From contig JAJRSD010000073.1 of NCBI GenBank assembly GCA_024278975.1, positions 1-38,751 of the forward strand: DNA of 38,751 bases, read 5' to 3'. The notes beneath the pieces are model-generated. The model was not told where the DNA came from, did no database searches, and worked only from the letters and a program-made list of their open reading frames with translations. Source of the DNA: Bacteroidota bacterium. Its GTDB lineage: Bacteria; Bacteroidota; Bacteroidia; Bacteroidales; Prolixibacteraceae. Of this stretch, positions 8,755 through 16,332 are shown piece by piece (within the stretch, counting starts at the first letter, position 1; the number at the start of each line of letters is the position of its first letter). The position numbers and the translations under genes are program-made.

Positions 8755-9324
8755 ATGAGGATTGTATTTTCAGATATTATAAATAATAGCAAGCAGGTAA
8801 TAATAAACCCAAAGTTATTTTGGATTTCGAAGAAAGAGGATTTGGATAGTCCTGCAAAACTTCTGTTTGGATTTTTACTGCCCATATTAATTGTTGTTGC
8901 AATAGCCGTATTTTTGGGCGAATTTTTCAGGTGCAGCAATTTTTATGTGGGAACAGCATTATTGAAATCGCTGCGAATAATTGTACTGTTTTTACTTCAA
9001 TATTTTATAGCAGCATTTTTTACCAACGAATTAATTAAAACTTTTGGCAGCGAAAAAAACATCGACATTTCGCGAAATCTTGTGGCTTATTCGTTAACTC
9101 CGTTTTTGCTGGTTTCAATTGTTACCGGGTTAATTCCGTTTTTTTATGTAATGGGAATTCTCGGGCTTTACAGTTTTTATATTTTTTGGGTGGGCGTAAA
9201 AGAGTTACTTGTTTTTCCCGAAAACAAACAATCGAGTTACACAATAATAACAATTGTAGTAACCTTTTTTGTTTTTAGTTTTTTAAGTATTATTCTATCG
9301 AAACTCGTTACAGCATATTATTAA
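8755..9324 (+). CDS. Yip1-family integral membrane protein
   Basis: This 189-residue protein has a short N-terminal soluble part (IINNSKQVIINPKLFWISKKED) followed by five hydrophobic segments at about residues 35-60, 75-95, 115-140, 145-160 and 165-185. The preface of the form NP..FW, and the LVAYSLTPFLLVSIVTGLIPF block in the third and fourth helices, are typical of bacterial Yip1-domain proteins. Their function is not established. Some are linked to membrane organisation. It precedes smpB by 112 nt, with short direct repeats between them, so co-transcription is doubtful. Confidence 0.7.
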   Translation: MRIVFSDIINNSKQVIINPKLFWISKKEDLDSPAKLLFGFLLPILIVVAIAVFLGEFFRCSNFYVGTALLKSLRIIVLFLLQYFIAAFFTNELIKTFGSEKNIDISRNLVAYSLTPFLLVSIVTGLIPFFYVMGILGLYSFYIFWVGVKELLVFPENKQSSYTIITIVVTFFVFSFLSIILSKLVTAYY

Positions 9325-9328
9325 AACA

Positions 9329-9365
9329 GAGTATCAAGACTAATAGATATGAGTATCAAGACTAA
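9329..9365 (+). repeat. Pair of 15-bp direct repeats upstream of smpB
   Basis: GAGTATCAAGACTAA occurs at 9329-9343 and again, identically, at 9351-9365, a 22-bp period. A related but weaker string (GAGTAGTAGTCTCATGTCTAA) follows up to about 9408. No function is evident. It lies between the Yip1-type gene and smpB. Confidence 0.7.
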
Positions 9366-9436
9366 AAACAGTTTTATTAAATTATGTGAGTAGTAGTCTC
9401 ATGTCTAAAATATTATCATCTAAATAATTTAAAGAG

Positions 9437-9895
9437 ATGGCTTTTGCACAAACAAATATAAGTATTAAAAACCGTAAAGCAACCTACGAATACGAGTTGA
9501 TAGAACGTTTTGTTGCCGGAATAATGCTGGTTGGCACCGAAATAAAATCAGTAAGAAACGGAAAAGTAAACTTAACCGATTCGTACGCACAATTTATAAA
9601 TGGCGAAATGTATGTAAAAAACCTACACATTGCCGAATACGAAATGGGAACATGTAACAACCATATTGCCAAGCGCGACCGTAAACTTCTACTCAATAAA
9701 AAGGAACTTTTAAAGCTCGACAAAAAGGTAAAAGAGTCGGGGTTGACAATTATTTGTACTAAACTTTTTGTGAACAGCAAAGGTTTGGCAAAACTCGAAA
9801 TTGCTCTGGCTCGCGGTAAAAAAACCTACGACAAGCGTGAGTCGCTAAAACTAAAAGATTCGAAACGCGAAATGGACAGAATGAAAAAATATTGA
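9437..9895 (+). CDS. smpB: SsrA-binding protein SmpB
   Basis: This 152-residue protein partners tmRNA in trans-translation, rescuing stalled ribosomes and tagging incomplete proteins for proteolysis. It shows the expected order: [40 protein letters not shown] split over the OB-fold, then [25 protein letters not shown]. The basic C-terminal tail ([23 protein letters not shown]) reaches the ribosomal mRNA channel. It is intact and ends just before a strong terminator. The tmRNA gene itself is not in this window. Confidence 0.97.
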   Translation: MAFAQTNISIKNRKATYEYELIERFVAGIMLVGTEIKSVRNGKVNLTDSYAQFINGEMYVKNLHIAEYEMGTCNNHIAKRDRKLLLNKKELLKLDKKVKESGLTIICTKLFVNSKGLAKLEIALARGKKTYDKRESLKLKDSKREMDRMKKY

Positions 9896-9932
9896 GGAAT
9901 TGGGAATCTTTCAAATTCCAATTTATTGAAAA

Positions 9933-9978
9933 AAAAGAACCGTTCTAATCTACTAAAAATAGAAGGAACGGTTCTTTT
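9933..9978. terminator. Bidirectional intrinsic terminator
   Basis: AAGAACCGTTC (9935-9945) pairs perfectly with GAACGGTTCTT (9966-9976) around a 20-nt loop. The stem is flanked by A-run and T-run on the two sides, so it can stop both smpB (plus) and the converging zinc-ribbon gene (minus). Confidence 0.88.
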
Positions 9979-10008
9979 CTTTTTAAATTCAAATTAATCG
10001 GATTTCAA

Positions 10009-11118
10009 TTAATTTTTTGTAAGAATATAAATAGTTAAAGCAATTGCTAAAGCAGCAATAACAGCCAGTGTAATTTTTATCCAACTGTAAGGTCGTTCTC
10101 CTTGCACTTCGCCTGTTCTGCCATTTACCAAAAACTGATAAACTTTATTTTTGAACTTAAAAGCAGCAACATAAACCGGCAGCAATAAATGTTTAAAAGA
10201 GATATCTTTATAGCTTGTATTGAGGGCTGTAATCCGTTGTACATCGCCACCAATATCGCGCCTTACTAATTCTCTGATTTTTCTATCGGCAATCTCTTTA
10301 GCAATTTCGAAACCCTCTTTTAATTCAATCTGATATTTTTCGGCAATAAAACCACTTAAATAATTTTTATCAAACGGAACCAGATTTTCCAAATCCCAGG
10401 GTTCCAATTCGTAGATATAATGTTTGGGTAGCGATTTTGTTGCTACTGTTAAAATATCGTCGAAGAATTTTTTTACATGACCACTGGCAGGATACCATCT
10501 CGTTCTTTGAACTTGCCGGGTTTTTGAAACCGATTTACCATTTTCTGTTGTTGTGTACGACTCGGTTACGTAATAATGTTCGCCACGCTGCCCCACATAA
10601 TTCGAACTGGTATCGGTATCGAAAGTCCAGTATGGAATATAAACACCTTTAAAATGCTCGAAATTGAGGGTTGCCTTTTTTAGAATATTTGGAGCAAACC
10701 AAAGTTTTTTCACCCATTTATCGAACTCCTTTTTGGCTGCATCTTTTGTTAATTTAAACGGTAGTAACGATTTTGGCTGAATAACACTTTCATCTTTTGC
10801 ATCGCTAATTACCAGCGAATTTGCACAATACGGGCAACTTGCTGCCGTAATATTTGGCTCGAGTGTAGATGAAGCTCCGCAACTACTACACTTTACAAAC
10901 TTACCGGTTATTGTCTCTTCAGCTTCAATTCTTTCCTCAACATATTTGTTGAAATCCAACTCTTCAATTTCGCCCCCCTCTAACTGAGGAATTTCGTTTA
11001 CGTTTCCGCAATACTCGCAAGTAAGGTTTTCTGTGCCCGGTTTATATTTTAAGTCGGCTCCACATTTTGTACATGCAAATGTTCCAACACTTGCTTCTTT
11101 TTCTTCAATATTATCCAT
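10009..11118 (-). CDS. Double zinc-ribbon protein with C-terminal membrane anchor
   Basis: This 369-residue protein has two four-Cys zinc ribbons near the N-terminus (Cys16/19/34/37 and Cys77/80/95/98). A long conserved middle follows with FKGVYIPYWTFD and a repeated aromatic pattern, and a single hydrophobic helix lies at the extreme C-terminus (ITLAVIAALAIALTIYIL). Such proteins are often mislabelled PriA-like because of the zinc ribbons. There is no helicase here. It sits 2 nt after the SPFH gene, so the two are translationally linked. The pair resembles YdjG and YdjI of the Bacillus subtilis pspA-ydjGHI membrane-stress operon, as I recall it. A membrane-associated stress role is inferred, not shown. 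Confidence 0.75.
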   Translation of the reverse strand: MDNIEEKEASVGTFACTKCGADLKYKPGTENLTCEYCGNVNEIPQLEGGEIEELDFNKYVEERIEAEETITGKFVKCSSCGASSTLEPNITAASCPYCANSLVISDAKDESVIQPKSLLPFKLTKDAAKKEFDKWVKKLWFAPNILKKATLNFEHFKGVYIPYWTFDTDTSSNYVGQRGEHYYVTESYTTTENGKSVSKTRQVQRTRWYPASGHVKKFFDDILTVATKSLPKHYIYELEPWDLENLVPFDKNYLSGFIAEKYQIELKEGFEIAKEIADRKIRELVRRDIGGDVQRITALNTSYKDISFKHLLLPVYVAAFKFKNKVYQFLVNGRTGEVQGERPYSWIKITLAVIAALAIALTIYILTKN

Positions 11119-11120
11119 GA

Positions 11121-12254
11121 TTATCCAGGTATTGGTGGTGGTACACTTCCAAAAATATTATTTAACTCGTTTACCTGTCCGGCAGCAGTCCAGGTTGCCA
11201 TTCCTTCGCGCCAAACCAGAGTTTCTTTATTCAACTGATTTTGCGAAGCCATCTGTTTTAAAGTATTCAAATCGAACGGACCGGCTTGCTGACCGTTTAT
11301 TACAGCAAAAAATGTTAATGCCGGTGGAATTGGTGGCGGTGGCGGCGGAGTTGCTGCACTTTGCTGTGGTGGATTTTGAGCAGGCTGTTGTTGCTGTTGC
11401 TGTCCGCCAAAAGCATTTCCCATTTGGTTTGCCATTGCAAATCCCATTCCCATTCCCATTCCTGCACCTGCTGTTCCACTTTGGTTTTCAGCAGCTTTTT
11501 CCATTGCTTTAGCAGCTTTCATTTTAGCCAGTTTATCGAGGTCGATGGCATTTAAACGACTAAGTTCGAATATCTCTTTTTTAATCTCTTCGGGCATCGA
11601 AACATTTTCGATGAGGAATTTAGTAACCTCAATTCCATATTTTTCGAACTCGGGACCAATAATAGAGTGAACAAGTTCTGAGACTTCGTTTACATTTGAT
11701 GCATAATTTTCTACCGGAAGATTTGCTTCTCCAATGGCATCGGTAAAACGAGTAACAATCATCGAGCGAAGTTGCTCGGCAATTTCTTCGGTTGTAAAAT
11801 GTCCGTCGGTACCAACAATTTCGCGGATAAAAACAGGGGCATCTTTTACACGAATTACATAAGTCCCGAAAGCTCTTATTTCTAACATTCCAAATCGCGG
11901 ATCAGCGAGCGTGATTGCATTTTTTGTTCCCCACTTTTGGTCGGTAATATTTCGTGTGCTTACAAAATAAACTTCGGCTTTAAACGGACTGTTAAAACCA
12001 TATTTCCATCCTTTTAGAGTTGAAAGCAGAGGTAGATTTTCGGTTGACAGTGTGTACATTCCGGGTTGAAAAACGTCGGCAAGTTGCCCTTCGTTTATAA
12101 ACACTGCAATTTGCCCTTCGCGAACTGTTAATTTTGCACCGTTTTTTATTTCGTTTTGATACCTGTCGAAACGGTAAACCATGGTATTGTTCGAATCATC
12201 GAGCCATTCTATAATGTCGATAAATTCGTTTCTGAGTTTGTTAAAAAGTCCCAT
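11121..12254 (-). CDS. SPFH-domain protein with C-terminal GYF-like domain
   Basis: This 377-residue cytoplasmic or membrane-associated protein has an SPFH (band 7 / virion-core-like) domain over about residues 20-240, starting MGLFNKLRNEFIDIIEWLDD. A low-complexity linker follows (Gly-Met repeats, Gln run, Pro run, about 255-310). It ends with a GYF_2-type module (INGQQAGPFDLNTLKQMA ... LVWREGMATWTAA). The frame remains open upstream to 12386, but the added 44 residues look non-coding and MGLFNKL is the conserved start. It is first in an operon with the zinc-ribbon membrane protein 2 nt downstream. SPFH proteins oligomerise into membrane scaffolds. The GYF-like tail probably recruits a partner. 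Confidence 0.82.
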   Translation of the reverse strand: MGLFNKLRNEFIDIIEWLDDSNNTMVYRFDRYQNEIKNGAKLTVREGQIAVFINEGQLADVFQPGMYTLSTENLPLLSTLKGWKYGFNSPFKAEVYFVSTRNITDQKWGTKNAITLADPRFGMLEIRAFGTYVIRVKDAPVFIREIVGTDGHFTTEEIAEQLRSMIVTRFTDAIGEANLPVENYASNVNEVSELVHSIIGPEFEKYGIEVTKFLIENVSMPEEIKKEIFELSRLNAIDLDKLAKMKAAKAMEKAAENQSGTAGAGMGMGMGFAMANQMGNAFGGQQQQQQPAQNPPQQSAATPPPPPPIPPALTFFAVINGQQAGPFDLNTLKQMASQNQLNKETLVWREGMATWTAAGQVNELNNIFGSVPPPIPG

Positions 12255-12298
12255 AAGAATATTTTTTTTGTTAAAAGTAATAAAGCAAATTCGAGATG

Positions 12299-12306
12299 CA
12301 AAAATA
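12299..12306 (-). promoter_or_regulatory. Predicted -7 element for the SPFH operon
   Basis: TATTTTTG on the minus strand matches TAnnTTTG, 44 nt upstream of the chosen SPFH start. It supports the internal Met at 12254 rather than the upstream one at 12386. No good -33 is visible. Confidence 0.35.
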
Positions 12307-12439
12307 AATAAACTTTTGCTTTGTATTTTAAACTGAAGACCTAAGGGATTATGAAGAAATAAAGTAGTTTCATCATAAATGCCCAAAACATTTGTTAATC
12401 ATTTATGTTAGTAAATTAGTAGAACTTAAAATAGAAAAG

Positions 12440-13267
12440 ATGAAGACACAACTTACTCAATCACAAATTGACAAATACAGCGAGGATGGATTTTTAGTTA
12501 TTGAAGATTTTCTTAGCACAGAAGAATTGCTGTATTGGAGAGAATCTGTTGAGAATGCAATAAAGAACAGAAATGGATTAAAAATACCCGGGCACACTAC
12601 CAAATTGGGTGATGACGACGGTATAAACGAGGATGCCGAGTATTACAATAAGGTGTTTGACCAAATGATAAATCTTTGGCAAACCGATGAAAATATGAAA
12701 AAAATTATGCTGAACGAAGATTTGGGCAAAATGGCGGCACAGTTGGCAGGAGTCGATGGTATTAGAATCTGGCACGATCAGGCTCTGATAAAAAAGCCCT
12801 GGGCAAATCCCACAGCATGGCATTTAGATACGCCTTTTTGGTCATTTCACGATCGCAGAGCATTATCGGTTTGGGTAGCTTTAGATGATGCTACTTTAGA
12901 AAATGGATGTCTTTTCTTTATTCCCCGAAGTTATAAAGCAACTACATTCGAGAATCCGGGCATAACTAAAAATATGGGGGCCATTTTTGAAATGTATCCT
13001 CAGTTTGTTAAATCGAAAGCGGTGGTTGCTAATATGAAAGCGGGCAGCGCATCGTTTCACAACGGGTTAACAATTCATGGTGCACATGCTAATATGACTC
13101 CGGGATTGCGACGTGCAATGACTTGTGCGTACATGCCAGATGGAGCTACATTTAACGGACAACAAAATATTTTGACAGACGATCAGGTGGCCAAATTACA
13201 AGTTGGAGATGTTTTAAATGATGATGCTCAGAATCCACTTATTTACTCAAATAAAAATCTTAAATAG
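12440..13267 (+). CDS. Phytanoyl-CoA dioxygenase-family Fe(II)/2-oxoglutarate oxygenase
   Basis: This 275-residue enzyme carries the 2-His-1-carboxylate iron site: His128-x-Asp130 in TAWHLDTPFW and the distal His213 in LTIHGAHANMTPGLRRAM. Arg224/225 is placed to hold 2-oxoglutarate. The N-terminal YSEDGFLVIEDFLSTEEL is the usual start of PhyH-family proteins. The family hydroxylates very diverse small molecules with oxygen and 2-oxoglutarate, so the substrate is unknown. An oxygen requirement implies at least microaerobic life. The longer frame from 12392 begins with non-conserved residues, so I chose the ATG at 12440. The TIM-barrel isomerase gene follows after 24 nt, probably in the same transcript and pathway. 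Confidence 0.85.
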   Translation: MKTQLTQSQIDKYSEDGFLVIEDFLSTEELLYWRESVENAIKNRNGLKIPGHTTKLGDDDGINEDAEYYNKVFDQMINLWQTDENMKKIMLNEDLGKMAAQLAGVDGIRIWHDQALIKKPWANPTAWHLDTPFWSFHDRRALSVWVALDDATLENGCLFFIPRSYKATTFENPGITKNMGAIFEMYPQFVKSKAVVANMKAGSASFHNGLTIHGAHANMTPGLRRAMTCAYMPDGATFNGQQNILTDDQVAKLQVGDVLNDDAQNPLIYSNKNLK

Positions 13268-13291
13268 TATAATCTGCTCGGTTGCTAAAGT

Positions 13292-14104
13292 ATGGAAATA
13301 GTATATTGTTGTGCGTGGTGGGGGTTAGACCATTTGGGAATGGAAGGAATGGTCAGTAAAATTAAATCGGGTGGATTTGACGGAATAGAAGTTGGGATTC
13401 CTTTTAACGACAAGGAGCAAACCCAACTTCGAAAATTACTAGATAAATTTGATCTTCAGGTTATTGCACATCAGTATCAGGCAGAAGGAACAACCTTTTC
13501 CGATTTTGTAAAATCATTTAAATATTCGTTGGAGCAGGCAGCCCGGTTTCAGCCTTTACTTATTAACTCTCATACCGGAAAAGACTTTTGGAGTATTGAG
13601 GAGAACGGAGTTTTAATTGAGATTGCACAGGAAATAAGTGATAAATATGAGATTACAGTTGCTCACGAAACACATCGGGGCAGGTGTCTTTTTAGTACGT
13701 TTGCAGCAAAGCAATATTTCGAAAAATTTCCCAACCTTAAAATTAATTTTGATATTTCTCACTGGTGTTGCGTTTCAGAATCTTTGTTAGAAGACCAACC
13801 ACAAATAGTTGAAGAAGCAATAAAACGTACAGAACATATCCATGCAAGAGTTGGGCATGCACAAGGAGCTCAGATTACCGACCCGCGATTGCCTGAGTGG
13901 GAGACTGAAGTGAATACTTTTATTAACTGGTGGAACAGAATTGTACAACGATTTAGAGCCGAAGGCAGAGACTTTATTACAATAACTCCTGAATTTGGAC
14001 CAACTCCTTACATGTGGAAAATACCGTTTACCCAACAACCAATTTCCAACCATTGGGATATTAATTGTTATATGAAAGATTTGTTAAAAGAGAGAATTCT
14101 TTGA
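13292..14104 (+). CDS. Sugar isomerase/epimerase-like TIM barrel
   Basis: This 270-residue protein belongs to the xylose-isomerase-like TIM-barrel / AP-endonuclease-2 fold group. Likely metal ligands are Glu126 (VAHETHRGR), Asp154 (INFDISHWC), His184 or neighbours (EHIHARVGHAQG) and Glu234 (ITPEFGP), in the usual order. This points to isomerisation or epimerisation of a sugar, cyclitol or keto-acid rather than DNA repair. It has no signal peptide, so it acts in the cytoplasm. It follows the PhyH-type oxygenase by 24 nt. The pair suggests breakdown or modification of one small molecule. No transporter or regulator is attached that would name it. Confidence 0.8.
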   Translation: MEIVYCCAWWGLDHLGMEGMVSKIKSGGFDGIEVGIPFNDKEQTQLRKLLDKFDLQVIAHQYQAEGTTFSDFVKSFKYSLEQAARFQPLLINSHTGKDFWSIEENGVLIEIAQEISDKYEITVAHETHRGRCLFSTFAAKQYFEKFPNLKINFDISHWCCVSESLLEDQPQIVEEAIKRTEHIHARVGHAQGAQITDPRLPEWETEVNTFINWWNRIVQRFRAEGRDFITITPEFGPTPYMWKIPFTQQPISNHWDINCYMKDLLKERIL

Positions 14105-14108
14105 AAAT

Positions 14109-14167
14109 AGTAATACCCTCACTGGAAGAAGTGAGAGCATGACTCTGGGAAAAGTGAGAGTATGACT
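14109..14167 (+). repeat. Hairpin repeat, copy A plus a partial tandem copy
   Basis: The 36-bp unit at 14109-14144 contains CTCAC-loop-GTGAG (a small hairpin) followed by AGCATGACT. A partial copy, AGTGAGAGTATGACT, follows at 14153-14167. The full unit recurs at 16122-16157 with 3 mismatches in 36, on the other side of the SulP gene and in the same orientation. Confidence 0.75.
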
Positions 14168-14182
14168 CGGCCTGAAAATTTA

Positions 14183-14348
14183 GCTGCGCCGCCGCGTTAG
14201 GGATTGAAGCGGTTATCCTTTTTGTTTTCGGATTGATTTGGGGAAGTTGCTTTTTGCAGGATATAATTAAATAGCGTGTTGTTTGCTGTTTGCAAGAAAC
14301 AAAAAGATATGAGCGGAAAGCCCGACCCGACGCAGGAGGGAAACGCCC
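14183..14348 (+). ncRNA. Candidate structured RNA, Flavo-1-like
   Basis: An intergenic element shows nested pairing. GCGT (about 14193-14197) can pair with ACGC near 14329. GGG at 14200-14202 can pair with CCC at 14321-14323. The asymmetric internal loop GAAGCGG / GAGCGGAAAG and a long AT stem (TATCCTTTTTGTTT near 14214-14227 with AAACAAAAAGATA near 14297-14309) follow. The loop strings ATTGAAGCGG and GAGCGGAAAGCCCGACCC are ones I associate with intergenic structured elements of Bacteroidota, most likely the Flavo-1 motif, but I cannot run a covariance search. The GC-rich island (GCGCCGCCGCG) contrasts with the AT-rich surroundings. Strand is assigned by the motif. Function is unknown. Confidence 0.5.
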
Positions 14349-14382
14349 AAACATTTATTATTTATTACTGATTATTTGTTAT

Positions 14383-15978
14383 TTAACCTTGTTTCTGTTT
14401 TAGCAACTTATTATAGTTATCGATTGCCACAAAATAATTTGGGTCTTCGAGTACGTTTACAACGCATATTTTTTCGGCTTTTTTAACCAGTTTGATACAG
14501 TCGCGGCTCAGATGACGGAGATGAATGGTTTTGCCGGCTTTTTGGTATCGCTCGGTCAGTTTATTTATTGCTTCGATTGCCGACTGATCCATAATCCGCG
14601 ACTCTTTAAAATCTATGATTACCTCGTCGGGGTCGTTGTGAATGTCGAATTTGGATTGAAAAAGTGCGGTTGACCCAAAGAAAAGCGGGCCGAATATTTC
14701 GTAATGTTTTATGCCGTGTTCGTCGATTTTTTTACGTGCACGAATGCGGGTTGCATTCTCCCATGCAAATACCAGCGCCGATACGATTACGCCTGCAATA
14801 ACGGCAATTGCGAGGTCGAAAATAACGGTTAACGTGGTTACCAAAATAATTACGAGCAGATCGGCAACCGGAATTTTATTGATGATTTTAAACGAGCTCC
14901 ATGCAAAAGTGCCGATTACAACCATAAACATAACGCCAACCAGCGCAGCAATAGGAATCATTTCGATGTAAGTTGAGGCGAACAAAATAAATGCCAGCAG
15001 CGAAAGTGCGGCGACAATTCCCGACAAACGTCCGCGACCGCCCGATTTTATATTTATGATACTCTGCCCGATCATCGCGCAGCCGCCCATTCCTCCGAAA
15101 AAACCGTTTACAATGTTGGCAGCTCCCTGCGCAACACATTCGCGATTGCCGCTTCCGCGTGTTTCGGTAAGTTCGTCAACCAGACTCAATGTCATTAACG
15201 ACTCGATTAAACCAACCGCAGCAAGAATTAACGAAAACGGGAGTATCAGTTTAAATGTTTCGAGATTAAAAGGAATAATTGGCACGTTGAAGTTTGGCAG
15301 TCCGGCTTTTATTCCGGTTCCTCCCCCCGAAAGAATAAAGCTTTTTACGGTTTCGGTTTCGATGTGCCCAAAGATTACGACAGCGGTTACAACCAAAATT
15401 CCAACGAGAGCTGCCGGAATTGCTTTGCTTAATTTGGGTAGCAGATACATAATCGCCATGGTGGTTGCAACCAGCGCGAGCATAATATACATTGAGGTTC
15501 CGCTTAGCCACTCGCCACCCGATTTAAACATATTTAGCTGCGAAAGAAAAATTACGATTGCCAGTCCGTTTACAAATCCCATCATTACCGAATGTGGAAC
15601 CAGCCGGATGAATTTACCGAGTTTAAATACTCCGAACAGAAACTGAATTATGCCGGCAAGAATAAGCGCGGCAAACAGATATTGCAGTCCTGCAGATTCG
15701 CCATTTTGTCCCAGTGCATTTCCCTGCTGAATAAGACTTACCATAACAACTGCCATTGCTCCGGTTGCTCCGGAAATCATTCCCGGGCGACCGCCAAAAA
15801 TTGAAGTTATCAGTCCCATCATAAATGCACCGTATAAACCAACAACCGGCGAAACTCCTGCTACAAATGCAAATGCAACTGCTTCGGGTACCAGTGCCAG
15901 CGACACTGTTAATCCTGACAGAATATCATCTTTTATACTTCCCTGTTTTTTATCTATAAATGAGAACTCAAACTTCAT
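14383..15978 (-). CDS. SulP-family anion transporter with STAS domain
   Basis: This 531-residue inner-membrane protein starts with the SulP signature region (DILSGLTVSLALVPEAVAFAFVAGVSPVVGLYGAF, written here split by function) and has about 11-12 hydrophobic segments up to residue 410. A cytoplasmic STAS domain follows (VIIDFKESRIMDQSAIEAINKL). SulP proteins move sulfate, bicarbonate or other anions, usually with Na+ or H+. The specific ion cannot be read from sequence. The gene is alone, with no carbonic anhydrase or sulfur-assimilation genes beside it. It is somewhat richer in G+C in its wobble positions than its neighbours and is flanked by copies of a 36-bp repeat, which hints at transfer or rearrangement as a unit. 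Confidence 0.93.
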   Translation of the reverse strand: MKFEFSFIDKKQGSIKDDILSGLTVSLALVPEAVAFAFVAGVSPVVGLYGAFMMGLITSIFGGRPGMISGATGAMAVVMVSLIQQGNALGQNGESAGLQYLFAALILAGIIQFLFGVFKLGKFIRLVPHSVMMGFVNGLAIVIFLSQLNMFKSGGEWLSGTSMYIMLALVATTMAIMYLLPKLSKAIPAALVGILVVTAVVIFGHIETETVKSFILSGGGTGIKAGLPNFNVPIIPFNLETFKLILPFSLILAAVGLIESLMTLSLVDELTETRGSGNRECVAQGAANIVNGFFGGMGGCAMIGQSIINIKSGGRGRLSGIVAALSLLAFILFASTYIEMIPIAALVGVMFMVVIGTFAWSSFKIINKIPVADLLVIILVTTLTVIFDLAIAVIAGVIVSALVFAWENATRIRARKKIDEHGIKHYEIFGPLFFGSTALFQSKFDIHNDPDEVIIDFKESRIMDQSAIEAINKLTERYQKAGKTIHLRHLSRDCIKLVKKAEKICVVNVLEDPNYFVAIDNYNKLLKQKQG

Positions 15979-16121
15979 TCGCGTAATTTTTATTTAGCGC
16001 GCGAAAGTAGTTTATAATTAATGGATTGTGTTGTTGGGTTGGTTTTTACCGATAATATTAATGTTGGGGTAATTTGGATTTTTTGGGGTGATGCAGATTC
16101 CAATCTATGAAAAAGTCAAAA

Positions 16122-16157
16122 AGTAATACTCTCACCGGAAGGAGTGAGAGCATGACT
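16122..16157 (+). repeat. Hairpin repeat, copy B
   Basis: CTCTCAC-8 nt-GTGAGAG forms a perfect 7-bp hairpin, followed by CATGACT. It differs from copy A at 14109-14144 in 3 of 36 positions. The stem is kept and is even improved here, which suggests the hairpin matters. Confidence 0.75.
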
Positions 16158-16187
16158 TTAGCAAACGAAAGCTGCACCCAAGTATTC

Positions 16188-16254
16188 CATCTCTATAACT
16201 GCAAATTCTGCAGAAAAACATTAGTACTCAGGTTTGTCGTAAATTGTAGAGATG
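16188..16254 (+). other. Inverted repeat / possible structured element upstream of 5'-nucleotidase
   Basis: CATCTCTATAA (16188-16198) pairs with TTGTAGAGATG (16244-16254), with one G-U pair, enclosing 45 nt that include the palindrome TTCTGCAGAA at 16206-16215. It lies in the 354-nt gap 15979-16332. That gap otherwise holds repeat copy B and the downstream gene's promoter, with no further gene. Confidence 0.35.
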
Positions 16255-16295
16255 AAATCCTTTCTTATCATTAAAAAACTAACAATCCACTATAA

Positions 16296-16328
16296 TTTGC
16301 TGGTTATTTCCAAATTGCTGTAACTTTG
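16296..16328 (+). promoter_or_regulatory. Promoter for the 5'-nucleotidase gene, near-leaderless
   Basis: TTTG at 16296-16299, a 21-nt spacer and TAACTTTG at 16321-16328 match the Bacteroidota consensus. Only 4 nt separate the -7 box from the ATG at 16333, so little or no 5' leader is expected. Confidence 0.65.
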
Positions 16329-16332
16329 TTTT

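Noticed and set aside
10009-11118. PriA-like helicase
   Set aside because: Only zinc ribbons are shared. No Walker or helicase motifs are present, and there is a C-terminal membrane helix.
11033-11555. Plus-strand frames opposite the SPFH linker
   Set aside because: They arise from the Gln, Pro and Met-Gly repeats of the real minus-strand gene.
12255-12386. Longer start of the SPFH protein
   Set aside because: The extra 44 residues lack family similarity, a -7 box lies inside them at 12299-12306, and MGLFNKL is the usual start.
13292-14104. AP endonuclease for DNA repair
   Set aside because: It shares the TIM-barrel fold group only. The motifs and the oxygenase neighbour fit a sugar isomerase-like enzyme.
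14061-14354. Minus-strand 97-residue reading frame with PPASGRAFRSYLF
   Set aside because: It covers the structured-RNA candidate and the end of the isomerase gene. Its composition comes from the GC-rich RNA stems, and such frames are typical false genes in Bacteroidota.
15056-15646. Plus-strand 196-residue frame inside the SulP gene
   Set aside because: It is antisense to conserved SulP coding sequence, with no recognisable protein features.
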